Positions 11,425 through 23,725 of a DNA stretch of 64,000 nucleotides are shown one piece after another. Source of the stretch: Chinchilla lanigera (Eukaryota > Chordata > Mammalia > Rodentia > Chinchillidae); contig NW_004955502.1 in NCBI RefSeq assembly GCF_000276665.1, positions 5,593,299-5,657,298 of the forward strand, read 5' to 3'. A program made the position numbers and the translations under genes. Under the pieces are notes generated by a model. That model worked only from the letters and a program-made list of their open reading frames with translations, made no database searches and was not told where the DNA came from. Positions within the stretch are counted from its first letter, which is position 1, and each line of letters begins with the position of its first letter.

Positions 11425-12420
11425 AACAAAAAGATGCCAGTACTAAGATGAAGAAGATGTTGGAATTACCTGCCAGATTTTAAAGTAGCCATAGCAAAAA
11501 TGATAAAATTATCAAAGAAACATTCTTTAAACAATGAAAATGACTTTAAACCTCAGCAAAAATAAAAAAAAAACAAAGAAGAACTAAGTGGAAATATTAG
11601 AGCTGAAAATATAATGTGTGAGAAAAGTAAGTCATTAGTAAATGAGCCAATTAAAAGAAATTTAAACAGTAAATGTTTTAAAATGTCCAAAATATTGGCT
11701 GTCCATAAGAAATTTACTTCAAATATAACAATAAAGATAGACTGAAAGTAAAAGGATGGCAAAATGATCATATAAACATTAGTCAGAGGAAAGCAACCGT
11801 AGTTATATTATTATCACACAAGTACACTTCAGAGAAAGATACTACAGCAAACAGACAAGGACATTATACATTGATAAAAGGATTAATCTACGAAGACATA
11901 GACTTCTAAATGCATATGTATCAAACCACAGGGCTGCAAAACATATGATCAAACATTGAAAGAAGAGATATATCCAGAATTATAGTTACAGAATTCAGCA
12001 TTTCTTCTTCAACAGTTGATTTACTAGACGAAAAAACCCAGCAAGACTTTAGGAAAAGTCAATACAATTAAATAATAGATGTAATTAGCATGTATGAAAC
12101 ATTGAAGCCAATGATAGCAGAATACACATTTTTTTTCTAATGTCCCTGGAACAAAAATCAAGATGGATCATAAAAAGCTGGTAAAAGCCTTCATAAATTT
12201 AAGAGAGAAAACACGTTCTTGGATCACATTAGAATCAGTAGAAAGACAGGAAAATCTCCAAGGCATTTGAAATATTGAAAGGTTCCAGGATACACTATTC
12301 AATTCCATTTTGCTTCAAATTTTTATCCAGGGGAATAATCCTGACACTAAACAATTGGAACAAATATCAACACTAATAAGCTGAAGGCCAAGATACATTA
12401 GAAGTGAGTAAAAAAATTTA
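11425..12420 (+). mobile_element. Ancient LINE-1 fragment, ORF2 5' (endonuclease) region
   Basis: Recognisable LINE-1 phrases include AGCAGAATACACATTTTTTT and AAAATCAAGATGGATCATAA near 12115-12170. The frame is destroyed. The upstream part, from GAAGATGTTGGAATTACC on, may belong to the same element or to an older relative such as HAL1. Confidence 0.65.
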
Positions 12421-12447
12421 TGAACTCTTTAATGGTCCTAATGTGTG

Positions 12448-12488
12448 ATGAATGGATGGACAGATGGATAGATGGATGATGGATGGAT
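12448..12488. repeat. GATG/GATA-type tetranucleotide microsatellite
   Basis: Imperfect tandem ATGG/ATAG units make up this short run. Confidence 0.8.
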
Positions 12489-13755
12489 TTCACTCTTTAC
12501 CCTTGTGTTGTATCTTTTTTGTTCCCAGTTGATTATAATTGTCTGGAGAAGGATTGTAGAAGAAAAAATATTCCCTTGTTCTTGTTTGTATCAATGTCTT
12601 GAATATAGTGACCATTCAAAAATTATAATTGAGTTTAAGGATTAGTTCATCATCTGAATGAGTTAGTCCATAGAGAGAAAAGGAGAATTAATTTATGAAT
12701 GTGCCAACTAGAATTGACCTCTAAAGCACTGGCATAAGCATTTCATAAATTACTCTTAACTAGTTTCTTTTTATAAAAGGTACACATATGATTTATGTGG
12801 AAAATAAGAAGAAAAGCAGCCAATAAATGTACTAAACACAGGTATTTCCAAGTAAACTTTAATCTTTTTGACAGTTGGACCACACACACACACACACACA
12901 CACAAATGTGGTCAGTCAACTGCATTTTATCATTTAAAAAAAGGATACAACAGTCTATTCGATACAAATAAGCCTAATGATGTAACTGCCAAATGAAAGT
13001 ACATGTTAAGTACATGGTACAAGAAATACGAGTAAGATCACAGGAAGTGATAGCCCAGATAGGCTCTGCTGGTCAGAACATGTATGGAACATAGTGATCA
13101 CTTTTGGTTCTTTTTTGAAAGATGTAATTTAGTAAACTCTGGTGTGTTTGAGGCAAACGTGACTTGCTTTTAAAGTGTATCATTCAAATAATGGTTGAGA
13201 GAATCGGTGAACAGAAGCGGGACCTCTAGGTAAAAGTGGTAATTGTCCTTTAGTACTTGAAGAGCAATTGTGTAGATAATGGAGAAAATTCTGCGAGAAC
13301 TGGGCTCGAAAGGATGAGCCAGAGGGACACCATTTGGTTCAGACGTGGGCAGTAGCATCTCCACAATCAGACATGCTCTCCAAGGGAAGCCATTGCCTTA
13401 TCCAGAAGAGATAGTAAGGTTTGGGGCAGGGGGCATTAGCCCAGGGCATTAAATAAAAGGTCCACAGAAACTGGGTAAGATGACCTCTAAAACCCACTGT
13501 AGGGCTCAGATTCCGTTACTGTGTGAGACTGGTGCACTAATATTAGTGAATGTCTACCAGTTCAGCTAGATGGTCATATTCATTCCATTTGGCAGCAAAG
13601 ATTTGTGTTTAATCTAAACTGAAAATAAAATCAGAAACAAAATTGAGTCCCTGCAGATTCAAATCTTGAGGTTGCATTTCATGAAAACAGTTTTTCAAAT
13701 GACTCAGCCAGGAAGTCTTAGATGAGCCCATATTTCTGATCTGATATTATTGCTA
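12489..13755. other. No gene seen; unique sequence with one (AC)n run
   Basis: Apart from the microsatellite at 12882-12904 I see no element boundaries or coding signatures. Confidence 0.45.
12882..12904. repeat. (AC)n microsatellite
   Basis: About eleven uninterrupted AC units occur here. Confidence 0.95.
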
Positions 13756-15182
13756 TAGCCTCTTTAATAAATGGTGCTGGAAAAATTGGCTTGCCACCTG
13801 CTAAAGACTGAAAATAGACCCACGTCTATCACCATGCACCAAGCTCAAGACAAAATGTATCACAGATCTCAATATTAAAACAGAAACACTAAATCCATTG
13901 GAAGAGAAAGTAGGTAAAAACCTTGAAGACATAGGGGTAGGCAGAGAGTTCATGAACAAAAACCAAACTGTATGTGAAACACTTGAAAGAATCAACAGCT
14001 GGGATCTCATCCTACTGAAAAGTTTCTGCACATCTAAAGAAATCACCAACAGAATAAAAAGAAAACCCACAAACTCTGAAAAAATTTAGCTGACTATCCC
14101 TTGGACAAAAGTCTTCTATCTAGAACATAAAAAGAATTAAAAAAATATCAGCCCCACAAATTCAAAGACCCAATCCAAAAATGGGCAGCTGAGATAAATA
14201 CACACTTCTGAGATAAAGAAATACAAATGGTAAATAAGTACATGAGAAAACGTTCAATATCGTTAGTCATTCAAGAAATGCAAATTAAAACAACATTGAG
14301 ATTCCACCTTATCCCAGTAAGAATGGCTAGCATTAAGAAATCAATCAATAACAAATGCTGGTGAGGCTGTGGAGAAATAGGAACTCTTCTCCACTGCTGG
14401 TGGGAATGCAGACTGGTGAAACCACTGTGGAAATCAGTTTGGAGATTCCTCAGAAAACTAGGTCTAGAGGTTCCATTCAACCCAGCTGTTCCCTTCTGGG
14501 TATTTTCCCAGAAGATCTAAAAACATCATATCACAGCGATATCTGTGCACTTATGTTTGTAGCAGCGCAATTTGTAATTGCTAAATTGTGGAAGCAACCC
14601 AAATGTCAATACACTGAGGAGTGGATAAAAAAATTGTGGTACTTTTATATAATGGAATATTACTCAGCTATAAAGAAAGATAAACTTGAGGCTTTTGTAG
14701 GTAAATGGTCACAACTAGAGACCATACTCGTAAGTGAAACAAATCAGACCTGCATGTGTCACACCACATTGTTTCACTAGTGTAAAACCAAAAAGAGTGA
14801 ATAAAAACTAGGGGGTATGATAGACATTGTGAAATGAAAGGAAAATGCTCAAGGGTAAAGGGCAACTGGGATGTTGGAAAAGGGAAGGGAAAGAAGGAGA
14901 AATTTTATATGCATGTTTATACAGGATAGTTAACATAGGTGAACTACTGGCTTTTATTTCTTTGCTGAAAGAAACAGTTAATGATTACATGATTGATCAA
15001 TATTGCATGTCTCTGTTTTCCTAAGAAACCACTTTTAAGATATCAATATGCAATACAACAAGCATAGTTAATTTCCCACCACTTTGTAATTCTGTATTGT
15101 TCATATTGTTCTTTTGCTACTTTGTAAAGGATTATTTGTTAATGTGTTTTCCTTCTTTTATTTTTAAAATAAAAAATATGAA
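13756..15182 (+). mobile_element. 5'-truncated LINE-1, ORF2 C-terminus plus 3' UTR
   Basis: It begins within ORF2 at ATAGCCTCTTTAATAAATGG and runs through the ORF2 C-terminal region to a short A-rich tail near 15165-15182. An open stretch at 14355-14780 still reads LINE-1-like residues such as WYFYIMEYYSAIKKDKLEAF, but upstream frames are broken. It is closely similar to the copies at 16.9-18.4 and 31.9-33.3 kb. I could not find a clear target duplication. Confidence 0.95.
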
Positions 15183-15189
15183 TGCTAAC

Positions 15190-16556
15190 TAAGGCTCTAG
15201 GTGATGCAGTGGTCATCTGTATAATTTGTAGCATCTTGGCCCACATTTATTTCGGAAAGCATAATCCTCTTTGATAGTATGATTTAAGAAGAAAAGTACT
15301 CAAGGATTTACACTTTATAAAAGGGCAGTTCATTTTTACAAACTGAAAATGGTAATGGGTGTATAAATGAGACCACAAAGAAAATGAGTCTTTTCAAAAA
15401 ATATTTAGAATCTATGTAGTAAGCTACCAAAGACAACTCTATTTTATATGATGTATGCTTTACAGCAGAAAAATATTTACCTTAATTTTAAAAATTATGT
15501 TTTGAGAAAAGTGATTATAGGTACAACTATAGATGGCAGGCTGTCTCAGTCTTAACAACAATAATAAAAAGATATGAGTATAAAGACTCAAGGCTCAGAC
15601 TCCAGTTTCTGGTACAGCAGGATGACTGCTACATAAACTCGGAGAAGTGTGTGACCTGAGATCTAGGACACATGAACTGCAGGACACAGCAGCACCCAGC
15701 TCATTTTCCCTCTATTAAGTCTGGTTTAAGTTTGGCCTCTGAAAATCAAGTTAAAAACAAAGCCCTCTGGGTGAACATTACTATTTATACCTTGATAATA
15801 AAACAATGTTAATCATGTCTCTCAAGATGTATAATGTGAAAAACACAATTCTGAAGATAAGTAGCTTCAGGAGTAACTGCTTTTCTTAGCATTTTTTAAG
15901 AGGAAACACTCAAGAAAAGACTGAAGTAGGTGGCATTTAACTTCAACAAAATCATGATTCTTGACATTTTATTACTAAGAGACTCTAAAATTGGATAACT
16001 ATTCTCTGGCAAGAGAGTTATATTCTTTATGAGGCCCTAGAGATAAATTCTCAAAGTTCTTTAAGATTTGTGGGGTATTTGGGAAATATGTAAGTAAACC
16101 AATATTTTCCCATTAAGACTTTAAATTTACCTTAAGTCTTTGAAGTATTAGGAAGAATTTTTTTCTAGTAAAGTCCTTTTTGATATATAAGCCAAAGATT
16201 TCATGAATACATCAGAAGAAAACAATATATTCTCACAAAACTGTTTCAAACCCAAGATTTCTGAAGAAGTCTGTAACTGCAGCATTTTTTCCACGTACTT
16301 TCTTGAGAAAATTACTCCATGCACTGCTGACACACTGATTAGGATCGAAGGTAACCAAGCAAATGCTGCATTTGATGGGACTCACTGGAATAACTGATTT
16401 GGAGACAAGACACTAAAAAATTCAAAGCCATCTGGTTTGATGAGAAAGACCTAGGTTGGAGAGAAAGAAATATAATATTGTCATCCAGTACTCACTCTCT
16501 GGAAAACTTTGAGAAAAATCACTTAATATCCCATGACGAGAGCTACTCTTCTGGAA
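15190..16556. other. No gene seen; AT-rich unique sequence
   Basis: No reading frame with a family signature, and no clear repeat boundary, is visible. Confidence 0.45.
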
Positions 16557-16572
16557 GAAAACACAATGATTG

Positions 16573-16679
16573 GGGGCTGGGGATTTAGCTCAGTGGCAAA
16601 AGCGTCTGCCTGGCAAGCGCAAGGTCGTGAGTTTGGTTCCCGGTACCGGAGAAAAACCAAAAAAAACAAACAAACAAAA
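16573..16679 (+). mobile_element. ID-type SINE, perfect 17-bp target duplication
   Basis: It starts GGGGCTGGGGATTTAGCTCA, has GTTTGGTTCCCGGTACCGG, and ends in an A-rich CAAA tail. The duplication starting AGAAAACACAATG lies at 16556-16572 and 16680-16696. The exact match suggests a recent insertion. Confidence 0.96.
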
Positions 16680-16913
16680 AGAAAACACAATGATTGTAGC
16701 TACTGAGGCTGTCTTGGCGATGCTGGAGGTTTTTCAAGTTTGGTGAATTTAAGCACGTTTCCTGCCTCCACACTTCAATTGTTCTTTCCTACAGTAAGCT
16801 CAGGAACACAGCAGTCCTGCAGAGGTAATGACTGAATGATGTAAGTTACTAAGCACTTTATAAATGTATATTGTTATGATAATTCCTCAGTCATAACCTA
16901 AAGGTCGTTATTA

Positions 16914-17783
16914 TTTTTTTATTTCTTAATTTTTTTTAATTTATTTTAAAGAAGGAAAACACATTAACAAATAATCATTTACAAAATAGCAAAAGAACAA
17001 TACAAACAATACAGAGTTACAGACAAAGCAATAGGAAATTATCAATGCTTGTTGTATTACATATTGATATCTTCAGAGTGGTTTCTCAGGAGAACAAATA
17101 GAGACATGCAATACTGATCAATCAAGTAATCATTAACTCTTTCTTTCAGCAAAGAAATAAAAGCTAGTAGTTCAACTATGTTAGCTATCCTGTATATACA
17201 TACATACATAAATCTGCTTCTCTCCCTTATCTTTTCCCACACCCCAGTAGCCCTTTAACATTGAACATTTTCCTTTCATTTCACACTGTCTATCATACCT
17301 CCTAGCTTTTATTCACTCTTTCAGATTTTACACTAGTGAGACAATACAATGCTTACACATGCAGGTCTGATTTACTTCACTTATAACCATGGTCTCTAGT
17401 TGTGACCTTTTACCTATAAAAGCCTCGAGTTTATCTTTCTGTATAGCTGAATAATATTCCATTATATAAAAGTACCACAATATTTTTATCCACTCCTCAG
17501 TGTATGGACATTTGGGTTGCTTCCACAATTTAGCAATTACAAATTGCGCTGCTATGAACATAGGTGCAAAAATATCACTGTGATATGATGTTTTTAGGTC
17601 TTCTGGGAAAATTCCCAGAAGGGGAATAGCTGGGTTGAATGGGACTTCTAGACCTACTTTGCTGAGGAATCTCCAAACTGATTTCCACAGTGATTTCACC
17701 AGTCTGCATTCCCACCAGCAGTGCAGAAGAGTTCCTATTTCTCCACAGCCTTTCCTGCATTTTTTATTGGTTGATTTCTTAAT
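16914..17783 (-). mobile_element. LINE-1 3' portion of a 5'-inverted insertion
   Basis: Read on the minus strand, this is the ORF2 C-terminus followed by the LINE-1 3' UTR and A-rich end. The frame at 17328-17792 reads 154 residues, including WYFYIMEYYSAIQKDKLEAF. It joins directly at about 17783 to an upstream ORF2 segment in the opposite orientation (17784-18437). Confidence 0.95.
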
Positions 17784-18437
17784 GATAAACACACTCAGCC
17801 ACCTAATCTTTGAAAAAAGGGGCCCAACAAACTCACTGGAAGAACAATAGCCTCTTTAATAAATGGTGCTGGAAAAATTGGCTTGCCACCTGCCAAAGAC
17901 TGAAAATAGACCCACGTCTATCACCATGCACCAAGCTCAAGACAAAATGTATCACAGATCTCAATATTAAAACAGAAACACTAAATCTATTGGAAGAAAA
18001 AGTAGGTAAAAACCTTGAAGACATAGGGGTAGGCAGAGAGTTCATTAACAGAAACCAAACTGCATGTGAAACACTTGAAAGAATCAACAACTGGGATCTC
18101 ATCCTACTGAAAAGTTTCTGCACATCTAAAGAAATCACCAGCAGAGTAAAAAGAAAACCCACAAATTTGGAAAAAATTTTCACTGACTGTCCCTTGGACA
18201 AAGGACTTCTATCTAGAACATATAAAGAATTAGAAAACATCAGCACCCCCATCCAAATTCAGAGACCCAATCCAAAAATGGGCAGCTGAGATGAATACAC
18301 ACATCCAAGATAAAGAAATACAAATGGAAAATAAATACATAAGAAAGTGCCCAACATCATTAGTCATTGAAGAAATGCAAATTGAAACAACACTGAGATT
18401 CCATCTCACCCCAGGAAGAATGGCTATCATTAAGAAA
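17784..18437 (+). mobile_element. Inverted 5' segment of the same LINE-1
   Basis: This carries the ORF2 portion that normally lies just upstream of the part at 16914-17783, but reversed. It ends GGCTATCATTAAGAAA, exactly where the other part begins when read on its own strand. This is the signature of twin priming. The frame at 17810-18289 is open for 159 residues. Loosely similar flanks (GGTCGTTATTA near 16903 and GTTGTTATTGA near 18443) may be a decayed target duplication. Confidence 0.92.
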
Positions 18438-19725
18438 GGTAGTTGTTATTGAAGCAGAGGGATCGTGTGGAGCCACCGAACTAGGTTAGAAGCCAGAATC
18501 TTCTTGCCCCCACACAAATTTCACAAACTGACAGGCATGTTTTGTTTGGCAAGCTATATTTGGCTCACAGAATGTTTTCATTTACATATTTTGAAATATT
18601 TCTCAATGTTCAAAAATGGGCTTCACAAACAAACTCCAACCTTCAGTTTTATTTAATAATATAAAGCATTTGGTAACATTAGGCTGCCAACTCAAACGAG
18701 AACCACGGGCTGACCCAGTGGGTCAGCTCAGAGCCATTCTTTCTATGAGAGGGTCTCAAGTTTCCTAAGGTACTAGCTTTTACTATCATCTCCTCATAAT
18801 AAGAACAAAGTAACTGTAAGTGATCACAGCGTATGAAAAGTTGTGAACAGTAAAATTATTTTCTTAGGTTTCATTCCCATTCCTTTTTGCAAACCCAGAG
18901 TGTCTCTTTTGTGTGAAATACCCAGACTCTCATTTCTCTCTGAACTACCCAGGTAAGTGATATGAAAGTTGTTTCCAAGAATTGGCCATTTATTTGGATG
19001 CCACATTCTCTTGTCCTTTTCTGAGCCTGTTTCTCTGCAAATGTAAGATAATAAATAAAGCACACATGCATGTATGCATACACATTTTAACCAATGGGAT
19101 TCTGTGCTTAATGAATCCAAAATAGAAATGCTAATGAGTCTCAAAATATCACACTGTCTAAATGTACCCTAACTGAGAGAGATGTTTCAAGTAAATTATT
19201 TTTAGTTTTCAAAAAAAGTCTGCATCCCTCATTCATTTGAAGGAAATGCCTCCATTTTCATGTTCTCAAAAATCCTTTACATTAGTGAGTCAGACATAAA
19301 AACAACACATATACAAATAGAAAAAGAAATTGATTATCAAAAGTACAGCAGCTTATTATACAACCAGAGCGCAATGAAACACATTCAAAAACAGGCACAC
19401 ATCTCAGTGAAAGAGAGTGCACAAATCTTCATTGAAGTCTTTAAAGAATATTATGAACAAAATCCAGACATTTATCATTCTACTTAACTATACCCAACTT
19501 GATATTGCTTTTAGTATATAAAATCTCTAAAAAAAAAAAATTTAAAAAGATGACCAGCAATAAATTTGAGAACAAGTTATTCAAAATTTTATTCATTCTT
19601 TAAATACAACTTATTTTTTATTCTGAGTTAAATATTTTTCACACACTCTTCTAGCCATTCTGTAGACAAAATTAGGGAATGAGTTCGGTACAGCAATTAA
19701 AAATGATTGTTTCTTCAACTGTGGT
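18438..19725. other. No gene seen
   Basis: This is unique AT-rich sequence. A 75-codon frame at 19260-19487 has no recognisable family or conserved features and is probably chance. Confidence 0.4.
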
Positions 19726-19726
19726 G

Positions 19727-20045
19727 GCTAACTTTATGTGTCAAGTTGACAGGGCCCCAGCAAGACCAGATATTTGATCAGATATTATTCTGGGTGTGTG
19801 TGAGGACGACACTACATTTTTAAACAACATAAAGCAGATCATTCTTCCTCCTGTGATTGGGTCTCCTCTAATCAACTAAAGATCAGGCTCAAACAAAGTG
19901 GATGAATCAGAGAGTACTTAATGGTGTGTCACCTAGAATTGATTAAGAAACTCCTAACAGATTCCTGGAGCCCTTGGTGTGTCCGGACAATTGCCACATA
20001 TTCCGCAAACTGAAGAGGGAGGACATCTACACTTTACCTGGTTCT
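19727..20045 (+). repeat. Old interspersed repeat, family uncertain
   Basis: It begins GTGGCTAACTTTATGTGTCA followed by CAAGTTGAC and contains ATATTATTCTGGGTGTGTGT. I recognise it as a repeat found in many mammalian genomes, but I cannot name the family safely. Confidence 0.45.
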
Positions 20046-22610
20046 TGAGGAGGAAAATATAATTTTGTACATTTTTCAAGTTTTGTTGTTTCAATGCATG
20101 ACTCTCTGTTTCAGGTTCAAAATAGGAAGCTATTCACTGCCCTAGCTTAATGTCCACCATTCAAATGACTTAAGAATGACCAAGTGGGTTGGGTCAGTTT
20201 ATGACATGGGTACTAAAAATATTCCTTTCATCAGTAAGTGATGGGCACAGGGGCAGGAGGTCTGGGAGGAGAAGAGATAACATTACCAAAGAAGAAATTT
20301 CCAATGGAAAAAGAAATAGATAATCAATATATTTGTATTTACAAGCATTTTTCAAAATGGCCAACACAGAAGTGTTCAGTATATATTAAATTTTTTCATT
20401 CTTTACTTAAAGGTATTTAGTGGCTTCCAATTATCTAAGGAATCTTCCAAATATCATAATGTTTGTGAAGGGTCATCAGCTACAACGAGATCTTTCACAA
20501 ACCTTACACACACGAGCATTTTATGCCCTCTTCCCTGCTCCTTGCACCCCCATCCTGAGGTTTGTATGTACGCATGGCTGGGGGAAGAGAGTGAGCGTGG
20601 GAGGCTCAGGTCCCAAATCTGGGTTTTATATCTACTTCTACTGGACATAGAAACAGAAACAGAACAATAGCATCCACTGTAGTGATTTTATCTGGTTTCC
20701 TTCAGTGTAGGTTTGTCTGATGTTTCCTTATGACTAGATTGAGGTTATGCATTGCATGGAAGGAGATATGATTGGGCTGCCTAAGAGTACTATAAACAGA
20801 AGGGTGTTCTGCAGAAAATCACTATCATCTTCCTTTCTTTTATCTGAGAAAAATACACGTCATCTACACAGATCACTGAGAAAATGTTCTGCTGCTTTTG
20901 TTTGATTATAACTTGACGACTGTATTTACATAGTGTTCAACAGTTCCTGAAAACACAAGTGTAATGTACAAATGTTCCTTTTGACAGTTTATTGTATGAA
21001 AATAGTTTCATGTTTCAAGGAAGGAAATAAAACAAGTGAACGAGACAAGAAACAAGAATACATGACAGGAAGAATGGTTAAGGATGCAATCGGCAGGAAA
21101 GCATCACGGTCTCATCTGCCTCCACCCAGTACGTACACTCAAACCTAGGCAGTCAAAAAATCCGTTAAGAAAAGTACTCAGGATCACAGTCTCTTCATTA
21201 CTGAAATACTGAACTTCAAATCTTTTCTACCTTTATTTATTTTTCTGCTCCTTTTTTTTTCTTGTGTTCTAAATACTAGCATCATTTATTTTCTGGTAAG
21301 CTAGTACGAGTTGGAGGAAATGTTTTTGTTTGCTTTTAGGATACAAAAGGCTATTCTGCATAGTTCTTATTAATATAAAAAGAAATTTATAAGCCAGTGA
21401 AGTTTTCTGCAGTAATCCTGGTCAATTTCTGACAACTGAAAAAGTAAACAAGTCAGCTAAAATTTATGAACGTATTTATTAAGCAGAAAGCAACCAATAT
21501 GTATACATTGTGTATTTCCACATTTATGCTTAAAAATTCATAAACTAGTATTTATCCTCTGAAATTAAAATGTATTTCTATTTATAAACCATAAATAAAT
21601 ATAAAAACATGAAAATATAAAAACTTTAATTTTATAGAAATTAGATATGCAATACAAATTATTAAAACATTTGTTCTTTTGAATAATATATTTTCTGAGA
21701 TATTTATGAGTACACTTTTTAGTAATCATCTCATTTATCATGAAGAAAGAATGCACGCAGTTATGTATGTGGGAACTAAAATATTTATTTCATAGAAGTA
21801 TAAATTAGAAGAGTAGATGGTAGGTGTTTGGAAAAATGATAGAAGGGAAGAAAAATGGTAGAAGGGTAGAAAGGTTCAGATAATGGGTGCTATAATAGAG
21901 ACAGGAGGAAAAAGTACAAGTCTTCTACAACACAGCGGGGTGGTTATACTTTACAATTTACTGCGTATTTTAAATATGAATGGAAGAGATGAGTTTAAAA
22001 GTTCCCAATACAAAGTGATAAACAAGAAGAGGAAATGCTAACTAAACTGATATGATCATTCCACATTGTATACACATTTGGAATTTTCACATGATGCACC
22101 ATAAATATGTACAATATTTTTAAATGTAAAAGAAATCATCCAACAATGGAAAAACATTACCAATGAAAATGTCTTGAATATAAAACTCCTATGATAACTG
22201 CCCCAAACAATTCTAAGCAGAAATCCAACTTAACAATTAAAATGTATTAAATTTAATTTTTTGTTTTTTAAATTAACATTTAAAGATAAATTATATGTTC
22301 TAAATTGTAAATCTTTTTAAAAACCTTTCAGTTTTCTAACAGAAAATTTCTCATATCCATTAGTGCATCTTTCCTGTGGTGATTATTACCCTAGGTTTTC
22401 ATAGTGCCTTTTTTACGTGGAAATAAAACAAAATTTCATAACAAAATAACAGCAGAATAAGAATAGCTAATGTGCAAAGCACCATTCTCTTCAAAGTGGG
22501 TGCTCAGAGTGCAGCTCTGCCCCTCTGGGTGCTTCCCCCAAAGTCAGAGTCGGTTACTTTCTACTTCCCACTCTTTCTTCCTCCGTCCTTCCTTTTTATT
22601 CTTTTTATTT
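20046..22610. other. No gene seen; very AT-rich
   Basis: There are no credible coding frames. Runs of A and T dominate, especially 21480-22340. Confidence 0.4.
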
Positions 22611-22614
22611 TTTT

Positions 22615-23380
22615 AATCTCATGTGCTATTTTTATTTTTAAGAACTTTATTGAGGTGCAATTTGCATATATTTAATCTGCACATGCTGGTGAGTTTAGAC
22701 ACATGCAATGCCCATGACAGCTTCACTATAATGAAGGTAATAGACATAGACACTGCCTTCTTGCGTCCCCTTTTTTTTGCATGTATTTGCTTGTTTGTGT
22801 GTGTAGGGCCTAAGGAGATTTACCCTCTTAACATTCGTTTGTGTTTTTTCTATTTTATCTTTGAATAATGTTGTGCACATTAGTGGAGGTCAGTGTGATA
22901 TTTCACCACGTGTGCAGTGCACACTGCTCAATATGGCTTTTCTTTATCCACTCTGCTTTCCTCTTCTGAACTTTTAATAATCACTGTGTTGTGTTCAGCC
23001 ATTATTTTAAACTGTGTCTAGCTTGTTCCACTTAATAAATTCTTCCACTTCTGTCCACTCTGGTGCAGATTACAGGATTTCTTTCTTCTTTATGGTTGAG
23101 TAATATTCCATTGTGTAGATATACATTTTCTTTGTCCATTCATCCACAGATGGGCACCAAGGTTGATTCTGTATTGTAACTATTTAGAATAGTGCCACAG
23201 TAAACACAGACACTGAGGTATCTCTTTATTTCTAGAATTTTATTAGTGCAACTAACTAAATAGAAATGTTATGGAAAAAGTTCATTGCATACTTTTATTT
23301 CAAACTCAGTGTTTTTAACCTAAAATGTTATTTACTTAACTATTTTTCTCCACATACTCACCAGCCTCCAATATGTTTTT
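22615..23380 (-). mobile_element. Ancient LINE-1, antisense, first part
   Basis: The plus strand shows reverse-complement LINE-1 3' text: AACTTTATTGAGGTGCAATT, GAGTAATATTCCATTGTG and TTGTCCATTCATCCACAGATGG. It is interrupted by an ID-type SINE and continues after it. Confidence 0.82.
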
Positions 23381-23514
23381 TGGGGTTTTTGTTTGTTTGT
23401 TTGTTTTTCTTTGGTTTTTTTTTGGTTTTGGTTTTTTTCCATTACTGAGAATTGAACTCATGACCTTGAGGTTGCCAGGCAAGCACTGTGCCACTGAGCT
23501 AAATCCCCAGCCTC
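23381..23514 (-). mobile_element. ID-type SINE inserted in old LINE-1
   Basis: The reverse complement starts GGCTGGGGATTTAGCTCAGT. A long T-rich tail lies on the plus strand at 23376-23440. Flanks CCAATATGTTTTT (23368-23380) and TCAATATGTTTTT (23518-23530) form the target duplication with one mismatch. Confidence 0.94.
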
Positions 23515-23725
23515 CCTTCAATATGTTTTTAATTGTAGTCATTCTAAGTAGTGTAAGAAAATATCTCATTGTAGTTCTCATTTGTCTTTTCCCAGTGCCT
23601 AATGATACTAAGCATTTTTCAAATATTTGTCAGCCATTTATATTTCTTTTGAGAAATGTCTACTCAATAATTTGAGCATTTATTTTATTAGAATTCTTCT
23701 ATGAGGAAGACAAGTTGCTTATCTT
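23515..23725 (-). mobile_element. Ancient LINE-1, antisense, second part
   Basis: It continues the LINE-1 after the SINE, with TGTAGTTCTCATTTGTCTTT and TTTTGAGAAATGTCTACTCA, which are standard reverse-complement LINE-1 3' phrases. Confidence 0.8.

Noticed and set aside
14355..14780. Open frame of 141 codons as a possible host gene
   Set aside because: It is the C-terminus of LINE-1 ORF2, repeated at 17328-17792 and 32332-32643.
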